Below are positions 43,884-56,548 of a DNA stretch of 64,000 bases, in pieces. Source of the DNA: Mycoplasma sp. Ms02 (GTDB lineage Bacteria; Bacillota_I; Bacilli_A; Mycoplasmatales; Metamycoplasmataceae). The notes under the pieces were generated by a model. The model had not been told where the DNA came from. It ran no database searches and worked only from the letters and a program-made list of their open reading frames with translations. Both the position numbers and the translations under genes were made by a program. The stretch is from NCBI RefSeq assembly GCF_019720735.1, contig NZ_CP081302.1, positions 744,001 to 808,000 of the forward strand. Reading direction: 5' to 3'. How positions within the stretch are numbered: the stretch's first letter is position 1; every line of letters starts with the position of its first letter.

Positions 43884-44069
43884 ATGAGAGCCACCCCTTA
43901 CTGTTGGCTCTCAATTAATAACAAGAAAGGATTTATTCAGTCGGTAGATTTAGCTTCAGCACAAAAAAGGGGTGGCAATTTTGAATTAACAGCAAACGTT
44001 GTATTGAAATCAAAAAATGGCAACAGCGAAGTCAACGATATAACCCTTTTAATGCCTGTGCAAAGATAA
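43884..44069 (+). CDS. Possible 61-residue peptide or C-terminal remnant of a lost gene
   Basis: The frame starts at an ATG inside the GAGAGCCA hairpin and encodes a peptide whose second half (FELTANVVLKSKNGNSEVND and then ITLLMPVQR) looks like the C-terminal beta-rich end of a surface protein rather than random sequence. There is no ribosome site. It may be a remnant left after deletion of the rest of the gene. I do not recognise it. Confidence 0.3.
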   Translation: MRATPYCWLSINNKKGFIQSVDLASAQKRGGNFELTANVVLKSKNGNSEVNDITLLMPVQR

Positions 44070-44092
44070 AAAATGTTTGGTAATTAAACCAA

Positions 44093-44120
44093 AAAACACC
44101 TCAGAGATCTGAGGTGTTTT
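44093..44120. terminator. Terminator of the giant lipoprotein gene
   Basis: A 13-bp stem (AAAACACCTCAGA / TCTGAGGTGTTTT) has a GA centre and T runs on both strands. It lies 18 nt past the stop codon at 44138 on the minus strand. Confidence 0.9.
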
Positions 44121-44137
44121 ATATTAAATTTAAATTT

Positions 44138-47100
44138 TTATTTCAAATATCCACGTTTAAGCGATTCTCAAAGAACTTGTGTTTTAGTTTTGTTAGAGAA
44201 TCTGTCTCTAGGATATTCATCTTTGTAGTATACGTAAGCTAAAAGCTGGTCAGACGAGTAATTTGAATCATAAGTATTATTTGATCTTGATCCAAATGGG
44301 TAATCTGTGTTGAAGTAAGCAGACGATCAACCCTTGTATACAGCGAATTTATCTAAATAAGACTGACTCTTGTATCAAAGATTATTCATTATCGTTGAGT
44401 TAGCGTATTTATTAAATGCATCTTCATTTCCATAGTTTACTAGACCCTCTATTGTAGTTGTACGAAGTAGGTTTGTGTTTCAATAAGTAACAACAGGAAT
44501 GTTTGCATCTCTTAGTATTCAAAGAACAATTGCGTTGATTCTGTGAATTGCTCTAAATTCAGGTAAATCATTTTTACTTGCAACTTGTGTATTATTAACT
44601 GCTTTTTCAAGAAGTTGTTGATACATAGGGCCTAATATAGCAGCTAAAAATGTTCTAAATTTACTTGCTACGTTGAAAATATCACCAAAGTTAAATTCGA
44701 CACCAAGAGACTCGCTTCCTTCTTGAGTTGAAGTTGTTGCTCCTTGAGATCCATTTGATGAATTGCTAAAATCAGGTACTTTTAATACAGAAGCTAAAGC
44801 AGAGTAGATTCCAGTTCTATTTTCTTGATTTGATTTATCAAACAGCATGTTGATAAATCTTACTCACTCTCTATTGCCCACTTGGTCAGTGATTTTTGTA
44901 ATTAATGAAGCACGATCTAGTAATTTTGAAACAGAAATCTTAGTACCTGCTTCATTTGTTATCACGCTTAGTGCTCCTTTTGTAACTGCCTTCAGAAGAT
45001 CTGCACTATATTTGGCAGGATCTCCGTTGTAACTTATCGCCTTGATGTTATCGTAAATGTTATTAACCATTTCATCAATTTCTTGTGACTTGCCGACTAC
45101 AACTATGACGTCTTTGATCACATTAACAAGAAATCTTCTTTCTTCGGCATTAATTGGACTAAAGCTGCTTGATAGTTTATCAACAACAATTTCAGCCAGT
45201 CCGTAAATGACAGTGTAATCCGATGATGACAAACTTTCTTTAATTCATTTCTTAAATTGGTTTTTAATTTGTGCTTGGTTTGGGCTGTTAAGGAATTTTT
45301 GTAACAATCCGAATCAACTATTTAAAGCACCGTACTCGTTGTTTTTGTCAACAACTTCCGAAACTAATGTTTTTCCAAGCCCTAAGAAGTTTTGGTTTCT
45401 GACTAGTTTAACGATAGCTTGGTTTACTTTTTCACCATTAAAATCAGGGTTTGATGAAATTAATGCTGACACATTTAATGAGTTAACAACTTTTTCAAGT
45501 TTTCCATCTACGTTTACAAACGAATCAAGGATTGTGTTGAAAATGTATTTTGCTGCGTTCTTGTTTTGGCTGAAGACAGGATCTGTAATTAATTTTGCAA
45601 AGACTTGATAGTTTGTGAAATCAAGTTTGAGTACTAAATCACTTAATAATGAAGATAATAATTCTTCGATAGTTGAATATTCATTAATTCTGTCGAGAAT
45701 GCCTAAGGCATTATCAATTAATCCCATTCTTTCCAGAATTGGATAGATGTTTGAAATAATATTATTAATTAATTTAGTTACATCTGATCTGCTTAAGTCA
45801 ATCTGTGTAAACTCTAAGAACTCTCTTACAAGTTTATTAAGAACTGATCTTAAATTAGAATCTTCAAGCGTTGCCCTTAAGATGGCTTTTAGATCAGTTT
45901 TTAATTCTGATCTTGCTGTCGAGTCTTTAACAAAGATTTTCAGAACATCTAGAAGATCATTTGCTCGATTGATTTCATTTTTACTTGACTGGAACTTTTT
46001 AACCATATCAGTAAGAATTTTTGAAACCTTATCATGTTTTATAAAAGTGTATACGAAGTTTTTAACTTCGGTTTCTGTTGCATACTGATTCACTTTTTCT
46101 TTTAAGTCCTGTGGTATAGCTTTATATAAAGCATCCTTGATTGTTCCATTTTCATTAAAGTGATTAATAGCGTTCTTAATTAACTGATTGAAATCTGAAA
46201 TAGATTGCTCATTAGCTAGTAGATCTTTATTTGCTAGATCTTTTGTAAGAACTAGAGCATTTTCTTTTCAATTTTGACTAAATGCATTAAATACTTCGGT
46301 CAACGTTTGACTCAGTATATTAGACATGTTTAAATCTGTTCCGTTTTGAGATAGTTCTTGAGTAAGAACAAAAACAAATTTGTCAATACCTTGGAAATTG
46401 TTGTTAACCATTGGAAGCAATTTGAGAATGTTTCTTAATAACATCTGCTTGTTATTTACGCTTCTTAATGCTCAAGAAGTAGACTCGCTTTCTTCAATAT
46501 ATGAAATCCCAATTCTTGAAATAGCATCTAGAACGTCATTATTTGAAGTTACCTCTTCAAGAAGTCTTATTAAATCATTCTTAATAGAATTAATTAATTG
46601 CTCTTGAGAGAATACTTTTTTGATTAACTCAGACAGATTTTGCGACGACCCATAGACTTGATTGTTATCAATTACGTTATGAATTGCAGTCTTGATGACA
46701 TTTTTGAAGTTGTTGTTTTGAATAATTGTTTTAGCAATTAAGTTCAGATCTGATCTTTGATTATTTTTTCCAGTAAACGATGAAAGATCAATTGATTCTA
46801 AAATTTTATTAATTATTGAATCTTGTACCAATCCACTTATAGCACTATCAAACAGCTCTTTTCATTGATCTCTTGTATTTGAAATGATGTCAGAATTCAA
46901 GATTGTTTTTCAGAATTCAAAAGTATTTAAGTTAAGCAGCTTTAGAACTTCTGTTTTAACTCTGTTTAAGTAATCAGAAAAACTTTCTGAGTTTGCAGGT
47001 TCTCTGAAAATAATTGCTATAGCTTGATCATATACACCTAAATCTTTAAGCAATTGTTCAACATTTTGAGCTGCATTTCTAAATAGTCTAGAATCGTTTG

Positions 47101-50100
47101 ATGTTGAAATATCAATATTATTTTCATTTGCTAATTTTGAAGCAAAAGCGCTAACGATATCAGCAAAGTTATTGTTCGAAAGGACTCTGTTTAATAATGA
47201 TTTAACTGCATTTTGTGAATTTTGAACTTCACTTAATGACATTATATGTTTAAATAAACCAAATTCATCAGCTAGTTTATCAGGTCAGTTTGAGTTTTGT
47301 AGGAACTGATAAATGACTGGTTGTAAACGAGATTTAAGTAATCTGTCATTTGCTGACTGGTTAATTAAGTCTTCAACTTTATTTTGTGGAACAATGTTAT
47401 CGATTGCATCAGCAACTATTGAGCTTGCAAATGATCCAACCTTGTTGTTTTCTAGCATGTCAGACAATAATTGTGCCATTATTTTTGAAATAACAGATAT
47501 GTTATCTCTTCAAATTGGTACATTAACAATTCTCTTGATAAATCCGATTTTGTCATTTGAGAATTTTTCTGAAATGATGTTTGAAATTACATTAGGTATT
47601 TCAGCTAAAACATGAGCTGCATTTGTTGATTCTTTAGCTTCTTTTAATTTGTCAATAATACGATCTGCGATCGGATCAAATAATTCGGTTGCATCTATTA
47701 CTGATTTAATGCTTCTTGAAAGATCTTGTGAGAATCTGTCGACTTCAGAGGTCATTTGTACACCATTATTTTGGAATGTATTTTTAAGAATTTTGTAAAT
47801 AATATCTTGAGCTTGAGAGTTGCTTGTCAAGTCGTCTAATAAACCTTTAATGCTTAGTTTTAGATCATCTAAGTTTAGTAGACCTAGCATTTTTACAACC
47901 ATATCTTGAAGATTTGTTGCTGTTTTAAGAGTATCAACGTTGTCAATAATCTTTGTTAAGCTGACATTGAAGATGTTGTTAAAATGTGGGTTTTTGAAAA
48001 TGTATTGAACTAATTCAACTAAATCCTCGTCCGAAACAAACGTATTAACTGTTTCTTTAAGCGCTTCAGGAAGAATACCAATGAACTTTTTAACTTGTTC
48101 AGTATCGTTGCTTAGAATTCTGAAAACGTTTTCGATTATTTTTTTAATATCGCCTTTGTTTCTTGAAACAAAGTTAGAGTTTAGGATCGATTTAACAAGA
48201 TCAAAGATCTTTTGCTCTCTATCATTTCCATCAATGGAGTCATTAATACTTGTAATTAATGAAGAAACTAGTGATGAAATATCAAGATTGTAACCGTTTT
48301 GAGCTACATTGTTTAATAATGAGTTTGCAAGCAGTTTGCTAATTGATAAATGCTGATCGAAAACATCATAAAGGTTCACAAGATCCGAAATTAATTGATC
48401 TTTATTTTCTAAGTTTTCGAAAAACTTAGCAAACTCTGAATTGTTAAGTTCATGTTTTGCTACTTTTGTAATTAATTCTTTCAATCCTGATTGTTGAATT
48501 ATTTCGTTTGCAAGTTGCGTTAAATCATTTACAAATTGTGAATCATCTTTTGCTTGTTTTGCAAGGCGTTTTAAGACATCGTTGTAAGTGTTTAAATCAT
48601 CAACATTTTCAAGTGATTTAAGACCTTTGTCTAATAATGAAATTGCCACATTCTTAAATAAATCAGATTTAAGAATGTTTTTAACAGGAGATAGTAATTC
48701 CTGTTTTGTAATACTGTATTTTTCTAAACTTTCAAAGAATGATAAGTCATCTAAGAAGCTAAGTTCTGAATTTTGAATGTATTTTTCAAAAAGCTTTCTA
48801 AGAACATTTTTGATTTCTTGTGCATGTTTGGAAGTGAATCCATTTTTGAAAAGAGGTTTAATTAAGTTAAATTCAGATACAGGAATGTTAGTTGTTAAAC
48901 TAGAAACAAATTCATTGAAGAACTCTGATAAGTTTGTTGATTTTTGAAGTATTTTATCTGTTTTATTAATAAAATCATCAAATCATGGATACTCGTCTAT
49001 TGTGTTAGAAAGTCCTTTAACTAAGTCGTCTAATAATGAGCTTGATAAACTGATGTCTGAACCAACATTATCCGAAAGCACCTTGTTTGTAGCTTTATGC
49101 AGCGTTTTTGATAATTTGTCGGTTGATAAAATTGATTTTAAAACACTTCTGAAAAGTGAAGGGTTGTTTGAAATTTTTAAACCTTTTAATAGTTCAAAAA
49201 CTAATTGATCTATGTTTTCGATTCTTGTTAGATCAGTGCTAATTATTAAGTTGTTTAACGAAATCTTAATCAACCTATTGAAGTTATTGTTTTTTAGTAA
49301 GTCTTTCACAAATTCTTTAGCTTCATTTTGATCGAAGTATTGAAGTGCACTTTGATTGTTTGCTACTGAATCAATTATTTTGTTTATTAACCCAAGTGAT
49401 TCTTCTTTATTAATTAAATAATCATAAGCAGCTTGTAAAAGTTCTGAGATTTTTGCTTTATTATCTGCAAAAACAGCATTTGTAGCTATAAATCTGATAA
49501 ATTCAACTGGATTATTTAAACCTTCAGACATTACTTTTGAAACCATATTTAGAATATTGTTTCCTAAATCTAGCGATGAGTTTTCCAGGTATTTATCAAC
49601 TTCTACAACTAATCCATCAACAATGTTTTCAAAAATATTATTAAATGAAAGTATTTCTAAAAGGTTAGATGAAACGTCTTGTGCTAATCTTTGAAGCGCT
49701 AAATCTTCAGGTGTTCTTAATTCTTGTGTTGCAAATTTAACAATCAATGACTTGAAGATATTTTGTAGTTCTAGCGATGACAAGGAATCTCTTAAAATTG
49801 ATTTTAGCTCTGCTTTATAGTTACTTAAGTTAAAATCACTTAATAAAATACGTATTAAATCGACATATGTTTGAGCTTCAGTAAAGTCTTTGTTTTGAGC
49901 AAATGCTGAATCTAAAATTGTGAAAATCAAGCTTTTAAACTTATCATTTCTTAAAATAAACTTAACTAAGTCTTTAACTTCTTGAACTTCAGAAAGTTCT
50001 TTTACACCTTGTGGAAGAATATCATAAACTGAATTGACGATCGAAGAAAGGCTCTCTGCTTCTCCTTCGAGTTTTTCATATACATTCTTAACAATTTGAC

Positions 50101-53100
50101 TATAGTCAGAAGCGCTATCTCTTCATGAAGAGCTTGATAGTATTGTTTTAAGTACTTCCACATTTTTTTGTTCATTGTTTAAAATTTGTTCAAATCTTGA
50201 AGCAATTCTAGAGACTAGCGAACTTAAAGTTAGTGATGTTCCTTTTTCTGAAAGTTCTTCAATTACAGATTGGAGAACTTTTGATGTAATCTGATATTCT
50301 GTATTTATTTTTGCAAAGTGATTTAGAAGCGATTTAACAACAGCGTTTCTGTTTGATGTATTTTTAAATATTCAGCTATATTCTGAAGAATCAATCTTTT
50401 CTATAACGACTTTTGCTACTTCTTCTTTAAAGTTATCATCTTCTAGAATTTCGGAAACAAAACCTGAAAACGCTTGCTGTAATTCATTTTTGACATCAAA
50501 ATCAGTAAATAAGAATTTAACTAATTCATCATAGCTTTGAGTGTGTTTTGCTTGAGCTAATTTTTGTATAAATTGCGTAACTAGCTGTTTTATAACGGTT
50601 TTTAGATTTTGTGAACTGCTTAATACGTTAAGAAAGTTTTGAGTATTAATTTGTGAATTTTCTTGTATTCCAATTACAGCATTTATTAAGGTTTCAAGTA
50701 TTTTAGAATACTGATCTTGATTATTGATTACTGTTTCGACAATTTCAATAACGAGTGGTCCATTTTCTGAAATAATTTCAGAGTTTAGCACTTTTTTAAC
50801 TACATTATAGTCATTTAAGTCAAATAACTTAACTAAAACAGAAGGTAAGTCTGCGATAAACTGATCAACATTTTTCGATTGATACAATACTTCTTCAAGT
50901 TTTTGGTTGAAGTTATCGATAAAAGCTTGGTCTTTCAAGAATGAATCAATCAGTCTGGTTAAGCTACTGATTACAGGTTCAACTTGATTTAACTGTTTTC
51001 TCACACCAATTTTTTCAAGACCTAGTTTTAATCCTTTTGAAAGAGTTACTGGCATACTTAAGACGTTATTCTTAAGTGCTGAAACAATCATTGGACCAAT
51101 TTTTGTGTGCAGTCCTTTTTTAGCTTGTTCACTGAATAAAAGCTTATTGATAATTTCTTTTGGATTATCTAAATTATTAATGATTTCAGCGTTATGGATT
51201 ACAGTTGGTATTAATTCAACAATTAGCTCTTGTAATTCGTCTGAAGATAAAAGATCTAGAATTAGGTTCTCGACTTCTTGCTGATCAACAAAGTTTTCTG
51301 CTTCATTTAGCTTCATAACTTCTTGACTTAATTTTTCTGATAAATCTCTTCAAACTATTTTGTTTCTTAATTCTTTATAAACTCCAACAGCAATTTTTGA
51401 TATGGCTTCTTTGTTTGATGTGTAAGTATCTAATTCGATGATTGCCTTTAATAAAGCTAGTGGATCGCTTAGTAATGTTTCGGATACTGCGTTTAGAACA
51501 TTGCTTAATGCCGTATCTTTGAATTCTTGTGTAGGTTTTTTAGCTGCTTCATCTAATTTTTGAATTACATTATCAAATAAATGTTCGTTAAATTTAATGA
51601 TTTCTAGCAGTTTTGGAAGATCTTTAGCCACAGATAGTCCAAATGCCAATCTTTCTTCTTGAGTTAAATCGTATTTATCTTGAAGAAGGTTAGAAATAAG
51701 GTTTTGGATACCTGTTTTAGCCGAATCTGCATTAGCAACAAAATTAACAATTTGCTTAATTTCTTCTTTTGAGCCTACATAATCAACATTTTTAAGTACT
51801 GTTCACAATAAGTCTTGTAGAGTTTCGACATCATTTAGCCTACTTGTTGTATCTATGAGGTTATGTAAAGTTCTTTCGAATAAGTTTCAAAGAGCTTCTT
51901 GGTTTAATAGCTCTTGAATAAACTCTGTAGCCTTATGTTCTGTTCCAAAAAGATTACCTAGACTTTCGATCTTAGCAATTAACTCAACTAAACCATTTAA
52001 CTCGTTGGTTGCTGTGCTATAGTGATTTTTAACATTTTTCACAATTTGTTTTAGATCGGTTTTAATACTTGTAAACTCTGGATCTGAAACGAAGTTTTTG
52101 AGTGCAGTAATAAGTACATTTTCAGCATTTTCGCTGAATGTATTTCCCAATGATTGAGTAAGTAGACCGATGAAATCTCAAGATCCGATATTAATTCCGT
52201 TATCTTTAAGACCTGTTACAACAACTTTAGCAATAACTTCATTTAGTTTTAGTTCGCTAAATAATGTGTCTAATGAATTTAATACACTTTTAATAAATTG
52301 TTTTTTATCGTTTACATTCTCAAATAGTCAAGATGTGCTTTGATCAGTTGCTGATTTTAAGAAAGAAGAAATTAACTCTCTAAAATCTGGATTAGTTCAA
52401 AGTAGTTTTAGTGCTTCGGAAATTTCTTTTTCTAATTTCTGAGCTAATTCGACATTTCCTTCAAATAACTTTTTGAAAGCCTCTGATAGTGATTCAACAG
52501 ATTTATATTTATCCGTATTTAATGTTAAATCGTCAATGACGAAGTTTACAATGTTGAAAATTTCTGTTTTATCTAAAGCTTCTGAAACAACATTTTTCAG
52601 ATTTTCTTTATTTATTGACTCAAACTGAGGTTGATCGTAATCTATACCATCTAGTAGTGAAAGAATCTTTTCTTTTGTTAAATATTTATTAACAATGTTT
52701 TTCAGTAGTTGATTATTACTTTCTTTTTTACTTTCTCAAAGGGGTGAATGAATTAATTCTAAAAATACTTTGTCTAAAATTGAAGTAATGTTTAAGTTTG
52801 CAACATTTTTAAGATTTTCTAAAAAATCAGCAAAAGTATTTGATTTTCTTGCATCACCGAACGCCTTATCTAGAAGTTTTTTAACAATATCATCTGATAA
52901 AAGTGCTTGTTTTAAAGTCGAGAATAAAACTGCTGCATATGCATCAAAGTCCTCGATTCGAGAATCTAATTCATTTTGTTTTAGTAATTCTACAAATCAG
53001 TTTGAAAGTGATTCACCAAAGTTAGGCTCATCTCTTAATTCCTTGATGATTACAGGCGCAATTTTTTCTAATTTATCAAGTAAATCCTTACTTTTTATAA

Positions 53101-56100
53101 GATCAAAAAGTGCTTCTTTAAGATCAGGTAATAATGTTGTTCATCTTTTGTTTTCGATTGCTGAATCTGTGATTTGCTCAACTAAGTCTAAAACTTCAGA
53201 TTTTTGCAGGATGTTTTTAACTAATTCTCCAACATATGATAATGACTGATCACTTGTTGCGTTGTTAATTAAGTTTTTAATTGTGTCATTTTGGTTAAAA
53301 TGAATCACTGAAGCTTTAACAATCGCTTTAATTGCTTCCTTGTTATTGCTTAATGATGGAAGTGTAAGTGCTTTTGCAATTAAACTTTGAGAGTTGTTAG
53401 CTCCAAAATCAAGAAGTGTGTTTTGAATGTTTGAAAGAATTTGAGCTAACAAATCACCAACTGTTTGCTCTTCTTGAGCATTTTTAATTCCTTCAAAAAT
53501 TGCACTAACAGTCGTATCAATAAGATTGTTTTCTTTTAAGAATGAAACTACATCAGTTTTTAATTGGTTTTTTAACTTAATAAACCTTGGTTCGGATGGA
53601 TTTAAAGAAACATTTCTTAAATAGGCATCAAAAAGACTGTCTAGACCATCTTTAGATAAGAAGTAATTAATGAAATCCTTTAAGAATTGACTTAAGTAAT
53701 TCTTGTTGTCACCGTTGGCTAAAAGTTTGGCTAGCTTAATTCCTAATTTTTCAAAATCGTCTAGAGGAAGGTCGTTAACATTATTTAATACGTCGCTAAA
53801 CACACCTTTAAGCAGACCTTTTAATGAACTTTGTTTTGAAGATCATTCTAAAATTGCATCTGTCATGCCTGGTTTTAGGAAGTTGTCGATTGCACTTTTG
53901 GTTTGGTTAGGCACTACTTGTTGCAAAATCATTCCAACAAAGTTTTGTGGGCTTTCAACAACGTTATTGAATAGTTGCTGAATTACATTTTTATTATTAG
54001 AAATGACATTTCTTTCTTTTGTAATTTCTAAAATACCAACAATAAAGTTTTTGTTTAATAATGTAGAAGTTGCATTTGTTGTGATTTCGTTAACTGTCGC
54101 TTGAAACGCTTCTTGAATGCCTTTTCCTGATTGTAGCTGATTTCTAAGTGTATCTGTAAATACTTTAGTTAACGACTTCGCAAAGTTATTAAATAACGAT
54201 GTATTTAAAATATTGGAAGTTAAATCGTTATATAAAGCTTTTAATTCTGTTTTGCTGATTTGTGAATCAAGCCTGTTTTGAACTAGTAGTTCATAAAGTT
54301 TTTCAAATAATCAATCACTAATTTTTTTATTGCTTAAAATCGAGGTTAACAGTTTACCGACAATATTTGATGCTTGATTTAAAGTATTATTTTTAATAAT
54401 AATCGAAACGAATGCTTCTTCAAGTGTTTTTGCACTGTCAATTTCAACTCTTGCATCGAAGAAGTCGTCTAAAACGGCTTGAATTACGTTCGATAAATCT
54501 TGTTTTGAAAAGGCATTTGCAATCAAGTTAGCGATATCGTTCCCGTCAATTTGATTTGTATATTCAGAAATATCTAAGTTAGTTCTGACCAACGAAACTA
54601 GGGAATCGTATAGAGTGTCTCCAAGATTTCCTTCTACGATAGTTCCTAAGATGCTCTTAATTTGATTTCTGTTTCTTCTTAGTTCATCACTGTTTGAAAG
54701 TGATTTTAATAAACCAAGTATTGTGTCTGGGTTTGTTACTGCTTCAATGGCTGCATCTTTAACGACTGTAAATTCATTTTCTTGATTGTTGTTGTTCTCA
54801 AGTTTGGTTTGAATATTATCAATTACTTTTTGGATTAATCCTGAGTTAACGAATCAATCAACTACTGCTCTTGCGTTTGCAAAGTCATTTTGTGCTAGAA
54901 AGTTTGCGAAAGCTCCTGTAGGATCGATTTCTTGAATTTTAGGAGATTGTACTAGAAGTTTTAGGGCATCGATTGCTAAATCTCCAAATCTCTGTGCCAT
55001 TGTTCCAATTCTTTTTCCAAAGTTTTTAGGATCTCTAACACTTTCTAGTTGTTTTTCAGTATTTGTTGTTTTATTAATAAAACTTCATGAATCACTACCA
55101 ATTTGCTCTTCTACAAATTGTGGTAAATCTTCGACTTCGATTTGGTATCTGGCTGTATCGAAGTCTTTTTTTAGGTAAGCTTTGTCAAAACCAAAATTAC
55201 CTAAACCTTTCACCTGGTTTAAATCTAAATTTGGATTCGTGATTTTTAGAACAACATACATCGCCATTTTTTTGTAACCTAATGTGTTTGGATGAATATC
55301 TGTGAAAATTGTTGTTAATGTATCTGCGTTTTCTGATCAAAACTTATTGTTGAAAACGTTTACAAAGTTCAGACCATTTCTATCAGCGTTAACTTTTATC
55401 ATGTTGTTAAGTTCTGAAATTAAGTATTCGCTAATGCTAAAATCAATGCCTGGGAGAAGTGATTGTAAAAGCCCATCAATTGTGTTTTTAAATCTTAAAA
55501 GCACTACAGGGTAGCTAACAAATGTAATATTTGCATTTGGTGCTGACTGTTTTAGCCTTGCTGTTAAGTTAGCAATTCTTTTTGATGCTTCAAGGAAAGA
55601 ATAGTCTAAGATTTTTTTAACTTTTACAATAATTGATCCATATTTAGGATCATCAGAAGTCATATCTGCTACAGCACCGAAAATTCCTACTCTTTGCAAT
55701 CCAGATATCAATGATTGAAGGATATCGTTTGCTCCAAGCGTTACTGTAACAAAGTTAGCTTTTGCTAAATCCTGTTTTAGTGAAGTTTTGGCTTGTTCAA
55801 GAATTCTGTCTTCAAATAAGTTATCAAAATCCTCTAAGCTAGAGTCTTCAGATAAAACTTTTGATCATTGAATTGCTGTTGATCCAGAAGTTGCGTAGTT
55901 GCTGTAAGACTCAACGCGATTATTTGTGTCCAAGATTCTAGCGATGAAAGAAGGGAAACTAACACCTGTAATTTCTCCATTAACTTTTGAACCAGGATAG
56001 TCGTTATCCAAAGTTCCGTCAAATCCAGCAGAAATAGAATCTCCGATAGCAACATAGTTTATCTTTTGATCTTTTGAAATGAAGTGATCAGACTTTTGTC

Positions 56101-56365
56101 TTGTTTCAGGAATTTCAAAATTTTTGTTATTGATAAACTCTTGGTCTTTTTCAGATCAAACTGAAGAATTGTTTTTATCTAGAAATGCACTTGTGAACTC
56201 CCCTAAGTCGTTAGAATCGACTTTGTTTAATTTCACAGATTCTGTATTCTTCTTGATATCCTTCGATACTCCAGGAACTGAACAAGATGCAGTTAAGTAA
56301 CTAGCAGTTAGCAAGAGTGTAAACCCTGTAGCTATTGGTGCAATTAAGCTTTTTTTGTTCTTCAT
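44138..56365 (-). CDS. Giant lipoprotein (4,075 residues): SGNH/GDSL hydrolase domain plus about fifteen helical repeats
   Basis: One open frame of 12,228 nt with UGA as Trp, from ATG 56365 (TAGGAGA ribosome site, TATAAT at 56398-56393) to TAA 44138-44140. The signal ends LTASC, lipidated Cys28. Residues ~100-400 are an SGNH hydrolase: VAIGDSISAG (nucleophile Ser110), NYATSGST (Gly161), VTLGANDI (Asn213) and TDIHPNTLGY (His358, with Asp356). The usual block V spacing is DxxH; here it is DxH. From about residue 540 to 3,650 the protein is almost entirely helical and built from tandem degenerate repeats of ~217 residues. The last ~250 residues are different, aromatic-rich (YYKDEYPRDRF) and end ESLKRGYLK. 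It is probably a long surface stalk carrying an esterase or lipase at its lipid-anchored end. It is transcribed alone. The substrate is unknown. Confidence 0.9.
45500..54720 (-). repeat. About fifteen tandem ~217-residue (about 650-bp) repeats within the giant lipoprotein
   Basis: A marker motif (hydrophobic helix, then x-[ST]-x-[FWIL]-x-x-x-N-K-like turn, then I-x-x-[IL]) recurs near + positions 54690, 54010, 53350, 52740, 52080, 51425, 50780, 50125, 49470, 48840, 48170, 47520, 46885, 46220 and 45575. Examples are LNSDIISNTRDQW, LNSEIISENG, LNSNFVSRNK, TNAVFADNK, TDPVFSQNK, TLPSLSNNK and NVPIWRDNI. A second motif follows each at a fixed distance: NNNFNRLIKISLNNLI, NNNFKNVIKTAIHNVI, NPHFNNIFNVSLTKII. 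Identity between copies is low, so the repeats are old. Confidence 0.85.
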
Positions 56366-56548
56366 AATCGTCTCCTAAATAAGGTTTTTATTATTATAAA
56401 TAATAAAAAAATTTTTTTAAGCATTCCCACAAGCACCTAAAACTTTTGGTTATCGAGAAAACATATAAATTTTATTTTTTACGTTTGAAACTGTTTTACA
56501 GTTATAAAAGTCTAAAAAATAAAATAAAAAACAGCCTTTATAAGCTGT
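56366..56548 (-). promoter_or_regulatory. Promoter region of the giant lipoprotein and terminator of nif3
   Basis: TATAAT on the minus strand at 56398-56393 and TAGGAGA before ATG 56365 serve the giant lipoprotein. The hairpin AAACAGC / GCTGTTT (56529-56535 and 56544-56550) with a minus-strand T run overlaps the nif3 stop and ends the dnaG-rpoD-nif3 unit. The stretch between is AT-rich and shows nothing else. Confidence 0.65.

Larger units (their letters stand above)
43654..44137. other. 484-bp gene-poor gap with several inverted repeats and an orphan short ORF
   Basis: The gap contains AAAAACTCATC / GATGAGTTTTT (43686-43714, terminator-like both ways). A perfect 13-bp hairpin AGCAAGAAAAATA / TATTTTTCTTGCT (43741-43770) has no T run. 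GAGAGCCA / TGGCTCTC lies at 43886-43912, and the 10-bp pair GCCACCCCTT (43890-43899) / AAGGGGTGGC (43967-43976) shares its left arm. A 61-codon plus-strand frame overlaps these repeats. I see no RNA gene. Confidence 0.55.

Noticed and set aside
52770-53249. 159-residue plus-strand ORF opposite the giant lipoprotein
   Set aside because: Ser-rich antisense shadow of the helical repeat coding strand, without promoter or ribosome site; the same applies to the other plus-strand ORFs between 45000 and 54000.
44138-56365. Chain of short ORFs suggesting a decayed, frameshifted gene family
   Set aside because: The pieces are all in one frame and are separated only by TGA. In the gaps I read base by base no TAA or TAG occurs, so this is one intact gene under genetic code 4.
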